DNA of 64,000 nt from Labilibaculum antarcticum. Lineage in GTDB: Bacteria; Bacteroidota; Bacteroidia; Bacteroidales; Marinifilaceae. The stretch spans positions 372,001 to 436,000 of the forward strand of contig NZ_AP018042.1 in NCBI RefSeq assembly GCF_002356295.1. The letters are read 5' to 3'. Each line of letters starts with the position of its first letter. Positions within the stretch are counted from its first letter, which is position 1. Both the position numbers and the translations under genes were made by a program. Shown here piece after piece: positions 9,051-17,189 of the stretch. Under the pieces are notes generated by a model. The model did not search any database. It was not told where the DNA came from and saw nothing but the letters and a program-made list of their open reading frames with translations.

Positions 9051-9138
9051 ATGAAACGTCCATGATTATTTAATCACGGTAATCCCGAAAGCTTTCGGGA
9101 CCATCTAATAACTAAATCAAAATTATAAACAGATGAAA
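9051..9138 (+). repeat. Dispersed leader repeat, copy 2, with palindrome
   Basis: Copy of the segment before batE. Between the shared blocks it contains the 18-bp perfect palindrome TCCCGAAAGCTTTCGGGA (9083-9100). It ends in an ATG at 9133 that opens a 13-codon reading frame (to 9174), either a leader peptide or a leftover. The 353-base gap 8867-9219 holds nothing else that I can identify. Confidence 0.45.
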
Positions 9139-9219
9139 CGAGCCATAAGAAAAAGTTCTCACACACGAGAATAACTATTTGGCGAGTTCCATGTGACATC
9201 TTTGAACAATTTTAGACAC

Positions 9220-11040
9220 ATGAAACAAGTTGAACTATTAGCTCCAGCCAAAAATCTGGAAACCGGAATGGCTGCAATAAATTACGGAGCTGATGCTATC
9301 TATATTGGTGCACCTAAATTTGGTGCCCGCTCTGCTGCAAGTAATACGCTCGAAGATATTGGCGAGTTAATTAAATACGCTCATAAATACTGGGCGAAAG
9401 TATTCATTACAATGAATACCATTTTATATGATAATGAATTAAAAGAAGCTGAAGAGCTGATTCATCAACTATACAAACTTGGTGCCGATGCATTAATTGT
9501 TCAGGATATGGGTATTTTAGAAATGAACCTTCCTCCTATTGAACTTCATGCCAGCACACAAACTCATAATTACGATCTGGAGCGTATCAAATTTCTGGAA
9601 CAAGTCGGATTCAAAAGAATTATTCTCGCAAGAGAACTTTCCCTTGATCAAATTAAGGAGATTAGAAAAAACACCTCGGTAGAACTTGAATATTTTATTC
9701 ATGGCGCATTATGTGTTTCATTAAGTGGCCAGTGTTATTTTTCCCATGCAATTGGTGGTCGGTCTGCGAACCGCGGAGAATGTAGTCAGGCCTGCCGCAT
9801 GAAATACGATTTGGTTGACGGAGAAGGAAAAGTAATTGCGAAAGACAAACACTTGCTTTCTTTAAAAGACTTGAATCTTTCAGGCCATATGAAAGAATTG
9901 GTCGAAAGTGGAATCTGTTCGCTAAAAATTGAAGGGCGCTTAAAAGACAGCTCCTACCTGAAAAATGTAACCAGTTATTACAGGAAGGAATTAGATGATG
10001 TGTTTGAGAAGAAAAAAGAATTCAGAAAAGCATCATCAGGAACAGTAAAACCAAACTTTGAACCGGATTTAGAGAAAACTTTTAACCGAGGGTTTACCAA
10101 CTACTTTTTTTCAGGCCGAATTCCTGAAATCGCAAATTTCCATACGCCAAAATCATTAGGAAAAGAAATTGGCAAGATTGTAGCTGTTCGAAATGATCAT
10201 TTTATAATTGACACCAAATTTGAAATTCACAACGGCGATGGTCTTTGCTTTTTTAATCGCAACAAGCTGCTAAAAGGTATTCAGGTAAACGGTGTAAAAG
10301 GCAAACTGATTTTCCCAAATGAAATGAATATGTTGGTTGCAGGCGCTGTTTTGTATCGCAATAACGATCATGAATTTGCAAAAACACTTAAAAAAGATAA
10401 CTCAACCCGTAGAATTTCAACAGAACTACTTTTAGAATTTAAGGAAAACATCCTCACCTTAATTGCTACTGATGAAGATGGGATAAGTGCTTCTGTTCAG
10501 CTTAAGGAAGAATTTGAATTGGCTCGCAATACCGAAATGGCAATTACAAATTTTAAAACCCAGTTGTCGAAATCAGGAGATTCTATCTACTCGATCCATA
10601 CCATTGAAACCAATTTTACCGAGGCTCCCTTTGTTCAGGCTAAAGTACTTAATGAGTTGCGCCGAAAGGTTCTTGATTCTCTAACCGAAAATAGAGTTGC
10701 CGCCTTTCAGCAACCCAAAACACAGGCTTTAATCTCGCATCCTAAATACCACACAAAAAACCTAAATTACATGGGCAATGTGGTCAACTGTAAGGCCGAA
10801 GATTTTTATCACAAGTGTGGTGTTGAAAAAATTGAAAAAGGTTTTGAGCTGCAATCCGATTATAAAGGGAAAACACTAATGACTACCAAGCATTGTTTAC
10901 GTCATGAATTTGGTATGTGTAACAAAGAGTTTAGTACAGATAAAAAAGCAAATCAACCTTTATATTTGGTCGATAATAAAAATCGTTACAAACTAGAATT
11001 TCATTGCCAACGTTGCGAAATGAAAATCATTTTTGAATAG
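9220..11040 (+). CDS. Peptidase U32 family RNA-hydroxylation protein, first paralogue
   Basis: U32 proteins were named as peptidases; in E. coli the members TrhP and RlhA take part in hydroxylation of tRNA U34 and 23S rRNA C2501. The start MKQVELLAPAKN at 9220 matches the family; a GTG at 9193 would add nine unlike residues. Visible: the TIM-barrel N-terminus, HASTQTHNY, and the cysteine cluster around residues 165-190 (CVSLSGQCYFSH, then GECSQACR) that binds an Fe-S cluster in this family. The SLKIEGRLKD motif follows. The C-terminus carries more cysteines (CLRHEFGMC, CQRCEMK). At 606 aa it is near RlhA in length. A second, longer paralogue lies at 26988-29252. Which RNA it acts on is not determined. 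Confidence 0.85.
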   Translation: MKQVELLAPAKNLETGMAAINYGADAIYIGAPKFGARSAASNTLEDIGELIKYAHKYWAKVFITMNTILYDNELKEAEELIHQLYKLGADALIVQDMGILEMNLPPIELHASTQTHNYDLERIKFLEQVGFKRIILARELSLDQIKEIRKNTSVELEYFIHGALCVSLSGQCYFSHAIGGRSANRGECSQACRMKYDLVDGEGKVIAKDKHLLSLKDLNLSGHMKELVESGICSLKIEGRLKDSSYLKNVTSYYRKELDDVFEKKKEFRKASSGTVKPNFEPDLEKTFNRGFTNYFFSGRIPEIANFHTPKSLGKEIGKIVAVRNDHFIIDTKFEIHNGDGLCFFNRNKLLKGIQVNGVKGKLIFPNEMNMLVAGAVLYRNNDHEFAKTLKKDNSTRRISTELLLEFKENILTLIATDEDGISASVQLKEEFELARNTEMAITNFKTQLSKSGDSIYSIHTIETNFTEAPFVQAKVLNELRRKVLDSLTENRVAAFQQPKTQALISHPKYHTKNLNYMGNVVNCKAEDFYHKCGVEKIEKGFELQSDYKGKTLMTTKHCLRHEFGMCNKEFSTDKKANQPLYLVDNKNRYKLEFHCQRCEMKIIFE

Positions 11041-11079
11041 AATTAACTCAGGTTCGAACCCTATTTAAGGATTTTAGCT

Positions 11080-11736
11080 ATGGTTCACTATATAGAAAAA
11101 CTAATTCGTGAAGGAGAGCATCAGCAACAGGATTTTAAATTCTGTATTACTGATTCCCGAAAAATTGCCAAGTCACTATCTGCTTTTGCCAATACAGATG
11201 GTGGCAAATTGCTTATTGGCGTGAAGGACAACGGAAAAATTACCGGAGCAAAAGTCGAAGAAGAATTCCATATGATAAAAGCGGCAGCTGAAATTTACTG
11301 TCGTCCCAAAATTCCTTTCGAGAGTAAGGTATGGCAGCTTAACGGAAAAAATGTCTTGGAAATAACAATTCATCGTTCTAGGAAAATGCCTCATTATGCA
11401 GAAAACAAAAAAGGCAAATGGTTGGCTTACCTTCGCAAAGATGATGAAAACCTCTTGGCTAATAAAATACTTCTTGAAGTTTGGAAAAGAAAGTCAAAAC
11501 CAACCGGCACTTATTTGGAATACACCGAAACAGAGACTGTACTAATGAATTATCTGAATGACAAAGAAGAAATTAGTATGAATCAATTTTGTAGAATTGC
11601 ACGAATTAGTCGCAACAAAGCGGAAAGAATATTGGTAAAGTTAATTTGCTGGAATGTGATTGAATTAGATATTTCGGAAACTGGCACCAAATATCACATA
11701 AAACAGAAAGAAAATTCAAAAATTAGATACACCTGA
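11080..11736 (+). CDS. AlbA_2 (Schlafen-type) domain protein with C-terminal winged helix
   Basis: 218 aa. The N-terminal half is an AlbA_2/AAA_4 domain: EGEHQQQDFKF, then FANTDGGKLLIGVKDNGKITG and a C-terminal ITIHRSRKMPHY. Such domains occur in Schlafen-like nucleic-acid proteins and in bacterial regulators. The rest (about residues 150-210) looks like a winged helix-turn-helix. It follows the U32 gene by 39 bases and may be cotranscribed with it. The last 75 bases belong to the 735-bp tandem duplication; a decayed second copy of this 3' end lies at 12398-12471. The exact function is unknown. Confidence 0.8.
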   Translation: MVHYIEKLIREGEHQQQDFKFCITDSRKIAKSLSAFANTDGGKLLIGVKDNGKITGAKVEEEFHMIKAAAEIYCRPKIPFESKVWQLNGKNVLEITIHRSRKMPHYAENKKGKWLAYLRKDDENLLANKILLEVWKRKSKPTGTYLEYTETETVLMNYLNDKEEISMNQFCRIARISRNKAERILVKLICWNVIELDISETGTKYHIKQKENSKIRYT

Positions 11737-11814
11737 ACGAGCATCATCCGAAAGACCTTAAAACGAAGCAGTTAACACTTGCATCTATCTAAGTAGATGC
11801 TAAAAAAAAGGCAT

Positions 11815-12004
11815 AAAAAAACCGCACTAATTAATTGGATTTTAAACTCCTAAATGACAGGATTTGAGTGCCAGCCTGATCAAGTTTCCCCTGTGCCGAA
11901 ACAACCCGAAGGTTGGGGCCTGCTTTAACAAGCTTGTAGCTTTCTCGGTATACTATGAATGTTGAGTTTAACAATCGATAATTAATGCGGTATGCTATTA
12001 TATT
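11815..12004 (-). ncRNA. Structured RNA, copy A (6S-like candidate)
   Basis: Read on the minus strand, an RNA of about 190 nt. Its ends pair: ACCGCA and TAATTA near the 5' end (from 11991 down) match TAATTA and TGCGGT near the 3' end, with one mismatch between blocks. A run of seven T (11815-11821) follows directly, as in a terminator. The middle holds CAACC-TTCG-GGTTG, a stem with a stable cUUCGg tetraloop (on the plus strand it would be CGAA, so the minus strand is favoured), and the small hairpin GCTTGTTAAAGC. A weak promoter-like TTCTTTG lies at 12010-12016. Long rod, closed ends and size recall 6S RNA, but I cannot confirm the family. 5' end approximate. Confidence 0.65.
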
Positions 12005-12166
12005 TTATGCAAAGAACGTTCTACTTATTACTTGCAAGCTAAGGAAGAATCTCTATTTTTGCAAGGCTTACGATGTATTTTTCATTCTAAATTAAACAAA
12101 TACACTCCTATCCTATCCCAAATCACAAGAAATTAAATCGTTATACAGTCAATATTTATTCTTTGA

Positions 12167-12397
12167 AAGGAAAATTTGTGTCAATCAGCAATATTTGCAT
12201 TTCTTCCAAAAAAACTGAATTTGTCTGTGCTACCTAATATCATCATACATACTCATCACTAGAATGATTACTCGAATGTATGTTTTGTCCTTTCAATTAA
12301 TCCGGGAGAACAAATAACAAATGGGGTAACTGTGTTTATTCTATTGGGATCCATCCATGGAATAGTAATTCGACTGATTTAGCTTCGGACATTCAGA
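12167..12397 (+). pseudogene. Truncated copy of the tatD 5' end
   Basis: This is the first-unit counterpart of 12902-13132. It is dead: the ATG equivalent of 12902 is AGG, an in-frame TAG replaces the codon after the HTHH metal motif, the -7 promoter box of the intact gene (TACTTTTG) reads CATTTCTT, and the sequence breaks off at the duplication joint. Confidence 0.85.
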
Positions 12398-12471
12398 AAT
12401 TAGATATTCCGGAAACAGGAACCAAATATCACATAAAACAGAAAAAAAATTCAAAAATTGGAGACACCCGA
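12398..12471 (+). pseudogene. Decayed copy of the AlbA_2 gene 3' end
   Basis: Second-unit copy of 11663-11736, covering only the last 25 or so codons (LDI-ETGTKYHIKQK region recognisable). Its stop codon has changed from TGA to CGA. No start or promoter belongs to it. Confidence 0.8.
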
Positions 12472-12550
12472 ATAAGTAGCATCCAAAAACCCTGAAAACG
12501 AACCAGTTACCACTTATATTTACCAAAATAAATGGTAAAAAAAAAGACAC

Positions 12551-12740
12551 AAAAAAACCGCACTAATTAATTGGATTTTAAACTCCTAAATGACAGGATT
12601 TGAGTGCCAGCCTGATCAAGTTTCCCCTGTGCCGAAACAACCCGAAGGTTGGGGCCTGCTTTAACAAGCTTTAAGCTTTCTCGGTATCTTAAAAATGTTG
12701 AGTTTAACAATCGATAATTAATGCGGTATGCTATTATCTT
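12551..12740 (-). ncRNA. Structured RNA, copy B (6S-like candidate)
   Basis: Second copy of the RNA at 11815-12004. The 114 bases 12558-12671 equal 11822-11935 with no difference that I can see, while the flanking copies differ at many places. The T7 tail (12551-12557), UUCG hairpin and closing stem are all kept. A cluster of changes near 12672-12690 (TAAGC for GTAGC, then CTTAAAAAT for ACTATGAAT) lies on the 5' side of the RNA. Such uneven divergence suggests that both copies are under selection, or that gene conversion keeps them alike. Function and family unconfirmed. Confidence 0.65.
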
Positions 12741-12908
12741 TTATGCAAAGAACATTCTCTTATTACTTGCAAGCTAAGGAAGAATCTCTGCTTTTGCAAG
12801 GCTTACCATGTGTTTTTCATTCTAAATTACACAAAACGCTCTTATTACACCTCAAAACACAAGCAATTAAATCATTATAAAATCGATATATATTCTTTGA
12901 AATGAAAA

Positions 12909-12939
12909 TTTGTGTCAATCAGCAATATTTGTACTTTTG
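12909..12939 (+). promoter_or_regulatory. Bacteroidota-type promoter of tatD
   Basis: TTTG (12909-12912), a 19-base spacer and TACTTTTG (12932-12939) match the Bacteroidota primary sigma consensus. Transcription would begin near 12946, so the ATG at 12902 could not be used. The dead first-unit copy has lost the -7 box. Confidence 0.7.
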
Positions 12940-12961
12940 CCACAAAATACTGAATTTGCCT

Positions 12962-13621
12962 GTGCTACCTTATATCAACATACATACTCATCACTTGAAT
13001 GATTACTCGAATGTTTGTATTGTCCTTTCAATTAATCCGGGAGAACAAATAACAAATCGGGAAGCTGTGTTCTATTCTGTGGGGATCCATCCATGGGATA
13101 GCAATTTGACTGATGTACCTTCGGCCATTCATGAATTGGAAATTTCAGCTTCTGATTCCAATGTTATAGCCATAGGCGAAACTGGACTTGATCGAATGAT
13201 AGAAACTCCGCTTTCTATTCAGGAAGATGTTTTTCAAAAACAATTGCAGATAGCTGAGAAATATAATAAGCCGGTAATCATTCATTGCGTAAAATGCTTT
13301 TCAGAATTAATTAGCATCCGCAAAAAAAAATCCATCAAACTTCCTTGGATTGTTCACGACTTCAGAAAAAATATTCAAATTGCAGAAGATTTAATTGCAT
13401 TAGGATGCTATCTCTCATTTGGAAAGGCATTACTTACGGATGAGAAGTTACAAACTGTTTTCCGAAGCCTTCCAATGAATAAACTATTTTTGGAAACTGA
13501 TGATAGTGATATAAAAATTGAAGAGTTATATAAAAAGGCAAGCCTAGTAAAAGGCCTTAATTTAGAGGATCTAAAAGAAGAACTATTTTCAAATTTCACA
13601 ACTTGTTTTAATAGAATATGA
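12962..13621 (+). CDS. TatD family metal-dependent hydrolase
   Basis: TIM-barrel metallohydrolase of the TatD DNase family, 219 aa from GTG 12962, somewhat shorter than the usual 255-265. Metal ligands are visible: HTHH at the N-terminus, the Glu of IAIGETGLDR, the His of VIIHCV, the His of WIVHDF, and the Asp of LFLETDD. SVGIHPWD is also typical. The start is uncertain: ATG 12902 lies upstream of and inside the likely promoter, TTG 12956 is possible, and GTG 12962 places PYINIHTHH right at the N-terminus as in relatives. The stop overlaps the next gene in ATGA. TatD proteins are 3'-exonucleases or D-aminoacyl-tRNA deacylase-like enzymes; the substrate here is not known. Confidence 0.85.
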   Translation: MLPYINIHTHHLNDYSNVCIVLSINPGEQITNREAVFYSVGIHPWDSNLTDVPSAIHELEISASDSNVIAIGETGLDRMIETPLSIQEDVFQKQLQIAEKYNKPVIIHCVKCFSELISIRKKKSIKLPWIVHDFRKNIQIAEDLIALGCYLSFGKALLTDEKLQTVFRSLPMNKLFLETDDSDIKIEELYKKASLVKGLNLEDLKEELFSNFTTCFNRI

Positions 13622-14337
13622 GTACAGAATGGCTAAGCAGGACAGAACTGCTTCTTGGGAATGAGAAAATGGATAAGCTGAGAAATTCACATGTGCTGGT
13701 TGTAGGACTAGGTGGTGTTGGAGCTTATGCTGCAGAACAAATATGTCGCGCAGGAGTTGGAGAAATGACCATTGTTGATGGCGATAATATTGAAATCACA
13801 AACATAAATCGTCAGTTGCCAGCAAGCATCAGCAATCTGGGAAAAGACAAAGCGAAAGTAATGGGTGATCGCCTTTTAGATATCAATCCAAATTTGAAAC
13901 TCAACATCATTAACGAATACCTTCACAATGAGAGAATGATTGAGGTACTGGAAGAGAAAAAATACGACTATGTTGTGGATGCAATCGACACTTTAGCACC
14001 TAAAATTTTTCTTATTTTTCATAGTTTAAAAAACAAGCTTAATATAGTAAGTGCTATGGGAGCTGGAGGAAAAGTTGATCCCTCTAAAATTCAAATTACT
14101 GATATTTCAAAATCCTACAACTGCAAGTTGGCAAGAATGCTTCGAAAAAAATTACATCAATTGGGTGTTCGTGAGGGTGTGCAAGTTGTATTTTCGCCAG
14201 AAGATGTATCAAAAGATGCCATGGTTCTTTCCGATAGCCGAAATAAAAGATCGAATGTTGGAACCATTTCCTATATGCCACCCTTGTTTGGATGTTTCTG
14301 CTCTTCGGTAGTAATAAAGGGTCTGCTGGCTCAATAA
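13618..14337 (+). CDS. tcdA: tRNA threonylcarbamoyladenosine dehydratase
   Basis: E1-like (ThiF/MoeB fold) enzyme of 239 aa that uses ATP to cyclise the t6A base at position 37 of tRNAs to ct6A. The nucleotide-binding loop VVGLGGVGAYAAE is near residue 29, followed by IVDGDNIEITNINRQ and the conserved VVDAIDTLAPK. GNEKMDKLRNSHV and the C-terminal region SVVIKGLL also fit CsdL/TcdA. It overlaps tatD by four bases, so the two are translationally coupled. Other ThiF-type activities cannot be excluded, but the length and the absence of a rhodanese domain favour TcdA. Confidence 0.88.
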   Translation: MSTEWLSRTELLLGNEKMDKLRNSHVLVVGLGGVGAYAAEQICRAGVGEMTIVDGDNIEITNINRQLPASISNLGKDKAKVMGDRLLDINPNLKLNIINEYLHNERMIEVLEEKKYDYVVDAIDTLAPKIFLIFHSLKNKLNIVSAMGAGGKVDPSKIQITDISKSYNCKLARMLRKKLHQLGVREGVQVVFSPEDVSKDAMVLSDSRNKRSNVGTISYMPPLFGCFCSSVVIKGLLAQ

Positions 14338-14350
14338 ACCAATTTAGTTT

Positions 14351-14370
14351 ACCGGAATTCATATTCCGGT
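14351..14370 (+). terminator. Hairpin after tcdA
   Basis: ACCGGAAT (14351-14358) pairs with ATTCCGGT (14363-14370). There is no T run after it, so it may be a weak terminator or a transcript-end stem. Confidence 0.4.
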
Positions 14371-14445
14371 GAATCTCTGGAATTTGTAATAAAATCATTA
14401 CATTAACAAAGACTTGGACGGCTTCGTTTATCTAAAATTCCTGCT

Positions 14446-14952
14446 ATGCTTTACTATGATATTCTCCCTTCACCTATTGGCAAGTTATTACTTGTTGCAA
14501 ATAATATCGGACTAAAACAGATTTTGTTTGAAGATGAGAATCAATTAGAAAAAATCAAAGCTGATTGGATTAAAGATCCAAGTAAATTAAAGCCTGTTTC
14601 CGATCAATTAGTTGCCTATTTTAATAAGGAACGCACTACATTTGATGTGAAACTCTCACCCGATGGTACTGCTTTTCAACAACAAATTTGGAAACAACTT
14701 TTAGAAATTCCATATGGAGAAACATGTTCTTATTTGGATATTGCCATACGCATAAATAAACCTTCTGCCTGCAGAGCTATTGGCATGGCTAATTCTAAAA
14801 ACCCAATTCCTATTATTATTCCTTGTCACAGAGTTATTGGGAAAAATGGGAAACTTACAGGTTATGCCGGAGGACTTACCAATAAGGCCAAACTACTGAA
14901 AATTGAGAACGTTGATTTTACTCCCTCCAAAGAACAATATCAGCTATTTTAA
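14446..14952 (+). CDS. ogt: Methylated-DNA--protein-cysteine S-methyltransferase (Ogt/MGMT type)
   Basis: 168 aa, the single-domain length. It repairs O6-alkylguanine by moving the alkyl group to its own cysteine in one suicide step. The active-site motif IPCHRVIG is complete with Cys near residue 127. The helix-turn-helix-like DNA-binding part precedes it (FQQQIWKQLLEIPYGETCSYLDIA, then ACRAIGMANSKNPIPI), and GYAGGL follows. No Ada N-terminal zinc domain is present. The gene stands alone, 108 bases after tcdA. Confidence 0.95.
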   Translation: MLYYDILPSPIGKLLLVANNIGLKQILFEDENQLEKIKADWIKDPSKLKPVSDQLVAYFNKERTTFDVKLSPDGTAFQQQIWKQLLEIPYGETCSYLDIAIRINKPSACRAIGMANSKNPIPIIIPCHRVIGKNGKLTGYAGGLTNKAKLLKIENVDFTPSKEQYQLF

Positions 14953-15131
14953 CTGCGGTTTTTTCCTTATTCACGTTTCTGGGGTTTTCCCTGAATAGCA
15001 AATAGAAATACGTAAAATAGCTTTGATGTCATTGACAAAAAAGCTAACTTGCGCATGGTATTTTTACAGCTAAACACCTTTGTTTTGGCGATAAAACTTA
15101 TCCAAAATCATAAAAATCAATATTCAATTAC

Positions 15132-16928
15132 ATGAGTAAAATTTTAGGACATAGTTTCCATATCCCTGTTATGGGAACTGGATTTACGGTGGATACTCCT
15201 GTAAAAGTGGCTCATTTAGGAATCTCATCTGTTGTTTCAATTGTTGATGATACCCTACTTGAGAAAATGAGAGAATTGTATTGCAATAAACTCAGCTTGC
15301 CATTTTTACCAATTTCGGAGAAGACTAAAGATTTTCGTGCAGAAAGAATCACCTCTTACCTTAATTTGATAGATGAGATCGTAAAAGAGAAATTTGAGAA
15401 TCTTAAAACATCCGTACAAGAAAAGAAAGAAGATCTTGAGGAATATCTTGATATGCTTCCCGATTTTTCGGAAGTAAAAAAAGAATTTAAAGAGAAATTT
15501 GAAGGCAATTCTTACGTTAAAGAAGCGAAAGAATGGTTATCGAATCATCTTCCTCTTGGGGCGATTGATGTAAACATCATGACCAAGTTAGACAAAGATA
15601 ACTTTTATGAAGGTGAGCAATTACCTGCGGAATATAACGATGCACATGCAGCTCTTCGCGGATTTGCCATGAGTAACCTGGATAGTTCCATGGTTTTATC
15701 TGCGGGAATGAACCCACGCTTATATGGCTATTTAGACCAATTTGAAGACTTTTATCCTGACGAAACAGGATACATAAAGAAGAAAATTGTACTGAAAGTT
15801 AGCGATTATCGATCGGCTTTGATACAAGGTAAATACCTTGCTAAAAAAGGAATCTGGATTTCTGAGTTTCGTATTGAATCCGGTCTTAATTGTGGAGGCC
15901 ATGCCTTTGCAACCGAAGGCTTTTTAATGGGGCCAATTCTAGAAGAATTCAAGACAAACAGAGACGAATTAACAAAAACTCTCAACGAGATTTTATTTCA
16001 AGCTTTAAAAGGAAAAGAAAGAGTCTGTCCTAAAACCGATCTAAATATTAAAGTTACGGCACAAGGCGGAGTAGGAACAGCTAAAGAACAAGAATTCCTT
16101 ATGACCCACTATAATCTGGATTCTATTGGTTGGGGAACTCCATTTCTTTTGGTTCCTGAAGTTTGTAATGTTGATGAAGGTACTTTACACCTACTTGAGG
16201 AAGCTAAAGAAAAGGATTTAGTACTAAGTCATGCTTCACCACTAGGTGTTCGTTACAATAATCTTCTCGGAAATACAAGAGACATAAATGTTCTTAAGAA
16301 TTTTGCAGAGAACAAGCCAGGGAGCCCATGTTCCAAAAAATACATGATATGTAATACTGAATTTACTGAAAAGCCGATCTGTACTGCTTCCATTCAATAT
16401 CAGAAATTGAAACTGACTGATTTGAAAAAGAAAAATCTACAAAAACAGGAATATGAAAAAGAAATTAGTTTACTTCTTGAAAAAACCTGTTTGTGTAAAG
16501 GATTGTCGGCCTCTTCGTTTTTAGTTAATCAGATCGATACAAAATCCGATGGTGATGGAGTTTCAATTTGTCCTGGACCAAACTTGGCCTATTTTTCGAA
16601 AAGAGTCAAATTAAAAGAAATGGTTGACCACATCTACAATCGAACCAATCTGATTGTTAGAACTGATAGGCCTCACATGTTCATAAAAGAAATGAATATG
16701 TACATTGACTATTTAAAGGAACAGATTGATGAGCTTCACAACCCTGTAGCGAAACAATTAAGATCCTTGGAAAAATACAAACAAAACCTACTAACGGGAG
16801 TTGATTATTATAAAGATTTATCGAATAATATAACCGGTAAATTTAAAAACATGAAAAGTCAGGTTGGTAATGATCTTGAAAAATTAGAATTAGAAATTCG
16901 AGGATTACTTATCACCTCAGAAAAATAA
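15132..16928 (+). CDS. Conserved 598-aa protein of unknown function, possibly a TIM-barrel flavoprotein
   Basis: I do not recognise a named family. The protein begins HIPVMGTGFTVDTPVKVAHLG, followed by SSVVSIVDD, which resembles the start of nitronate monooxygenase and glutamate-synthase-type FMN barrels. The middle has GLNCGGHAFATEGFLMGP, then VTAQGGVGTAKEQEFL and IGWGTPFLLVPE; AQGGVGT recalls the FMN phosphate-binding loop of nitronate monooxygenases. A charged coiled region lies at about 75-140. The C-terminal third has spaced cysteines (SPCSKKYMIC, EKPICTAS, TCLCKG, SICPGPN) that could hold a metal cluster, and a coiled-coil tail. No signal peptide or membrane helix. It ends at a strong terminator and starts 179 bases after ogt, so it is its own unit. 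Flavoprotein or Fe-S character is inference. Confidence 0.6.
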   Translation: MSKILGHSFHIPVMGTGFTVDTPVKVAHLGISSVVSIVDDTLLEKMRELYCNKLSLPFLPISEKTKDFRAERITSYLNLIDEIVKEKFENLKTSVQEKKEDLEEYLDMLPDFSEVKKEFKEKFEGNSYVKEAKEWLSNHLPLGAIDVNIMTKLDKDNFYEGEQLPAEYNDAHAALRGFAMSNLDSSMVLSAGMNPRLYGYLDQFEDFYPDETGYIKKKIVLKVSDYRSALIQGKYLAKKGIWISEFRIESGLNCGGHAFATEGFLMGPILEEFKTNRDELTKTLNEILFQALKGKERVCPKTDLNIKVTAQGGVGTAKEQEFLMTHYNLDSIGWGTPFLLVPEVCNVDEGTLHLLEEAKEKDLVLSHASPLGVRYNNLLGNTRDINVLKNFAENKPGSPCSKKYMICNTEFTEKPICTASIQYQKLKLTDLKKKNLQKQEYEKEISLLLEKTCLCKGLSASSFLVNQIDTKSDGDGVSICPGPNLAYFSKRVKLKEMVDHIYNRTNLIVRTDRPHMFIKEMNMYIDYLKEQIDELHNPVAKQLRSLEKYKQNLLTGVDYYKDLSNNITGKFKNMKSQVGNDLEKLELEIRGLLITSEK

Positions 16929-16933
16929 ACCAG

Positions 16934-16968
16934 AAAAAAGCCAATCATACCGATTGGCTTTTTTTATT
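16934..16968 (+). terminator. Rho-independent terminator
   Basis: AAAAAAGCCAATC (16934-16946) pairs with GATTGGCTTTTTT (16952-16964), ending in a T run. It closes the 598-aa gene. Confidence 0.92.
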
Positions 16969-17189
16969 CCTTTCAACTAAAGCCCAGATGCTTACTACAC
17001 ACTCGGCTATTAGATGGCGCAAATTACCCATTACATTTGAGTATTTTATTCCTGCACTTTGGGTAAATTCAATGACTCTTGCCAATATAAAAACATGCAT
17101 TTTTGTAAGGTGAAAGGGATATAACAATGAGGAGAGTAAACCAAATTGTTAAATGAGACGAGAATAGCAGCATTTGCTTCTGCTTATAG

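Larger units (their letters stand above)
11663..13132 (+). repeat. Tandem duplication of a 735-bp unit
   Basis: Bases 11663-12397 and 12398-13132 are diverged direct copies. Each unit runs from the 3' end of the AlbA_2 gene, through an intergenic RNA, into the 5' end of tatD. Matching points keep an offset of 735-736 bases along the whole length. At the joint (about 12391-12400) the copied tatD sequence GAATTGGAAATT meets the similar GAATTAGATATT of the AlbA_2 gene, so exchange at a short imperfect match probably created it. Outer parts differ at many positions; the RNA core does not. Confidence 0.92.

Noticed and set aside
11820-12000. Plus-strand reading of the duplicated RNA
   Set aside because: The tetraloop becomes CGAA and the closing stem is followed by TATGCTATT rather than T7; the minus strand fits better.
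12341-12550. 69-codon minus-strand frame across the duplication joint
   Set aside because: It runs over two dead gene ends and has no own features.
11820-12740. tRNA, tmRNA, RNase P or SRP RNA in the duplicated unit
   Set aside because: No acceptor or T-loop pattern, no tmRNA ends, no P-RNA GAGGAAAGTC core and no SRP GGAA/GGAAGCAG core were seen.
14096-14398. Minus-strand 100-codon frame opposite tcdA
   Set aside because: Shadow of the well-supported tcdA frame, without a promoter or family signs.
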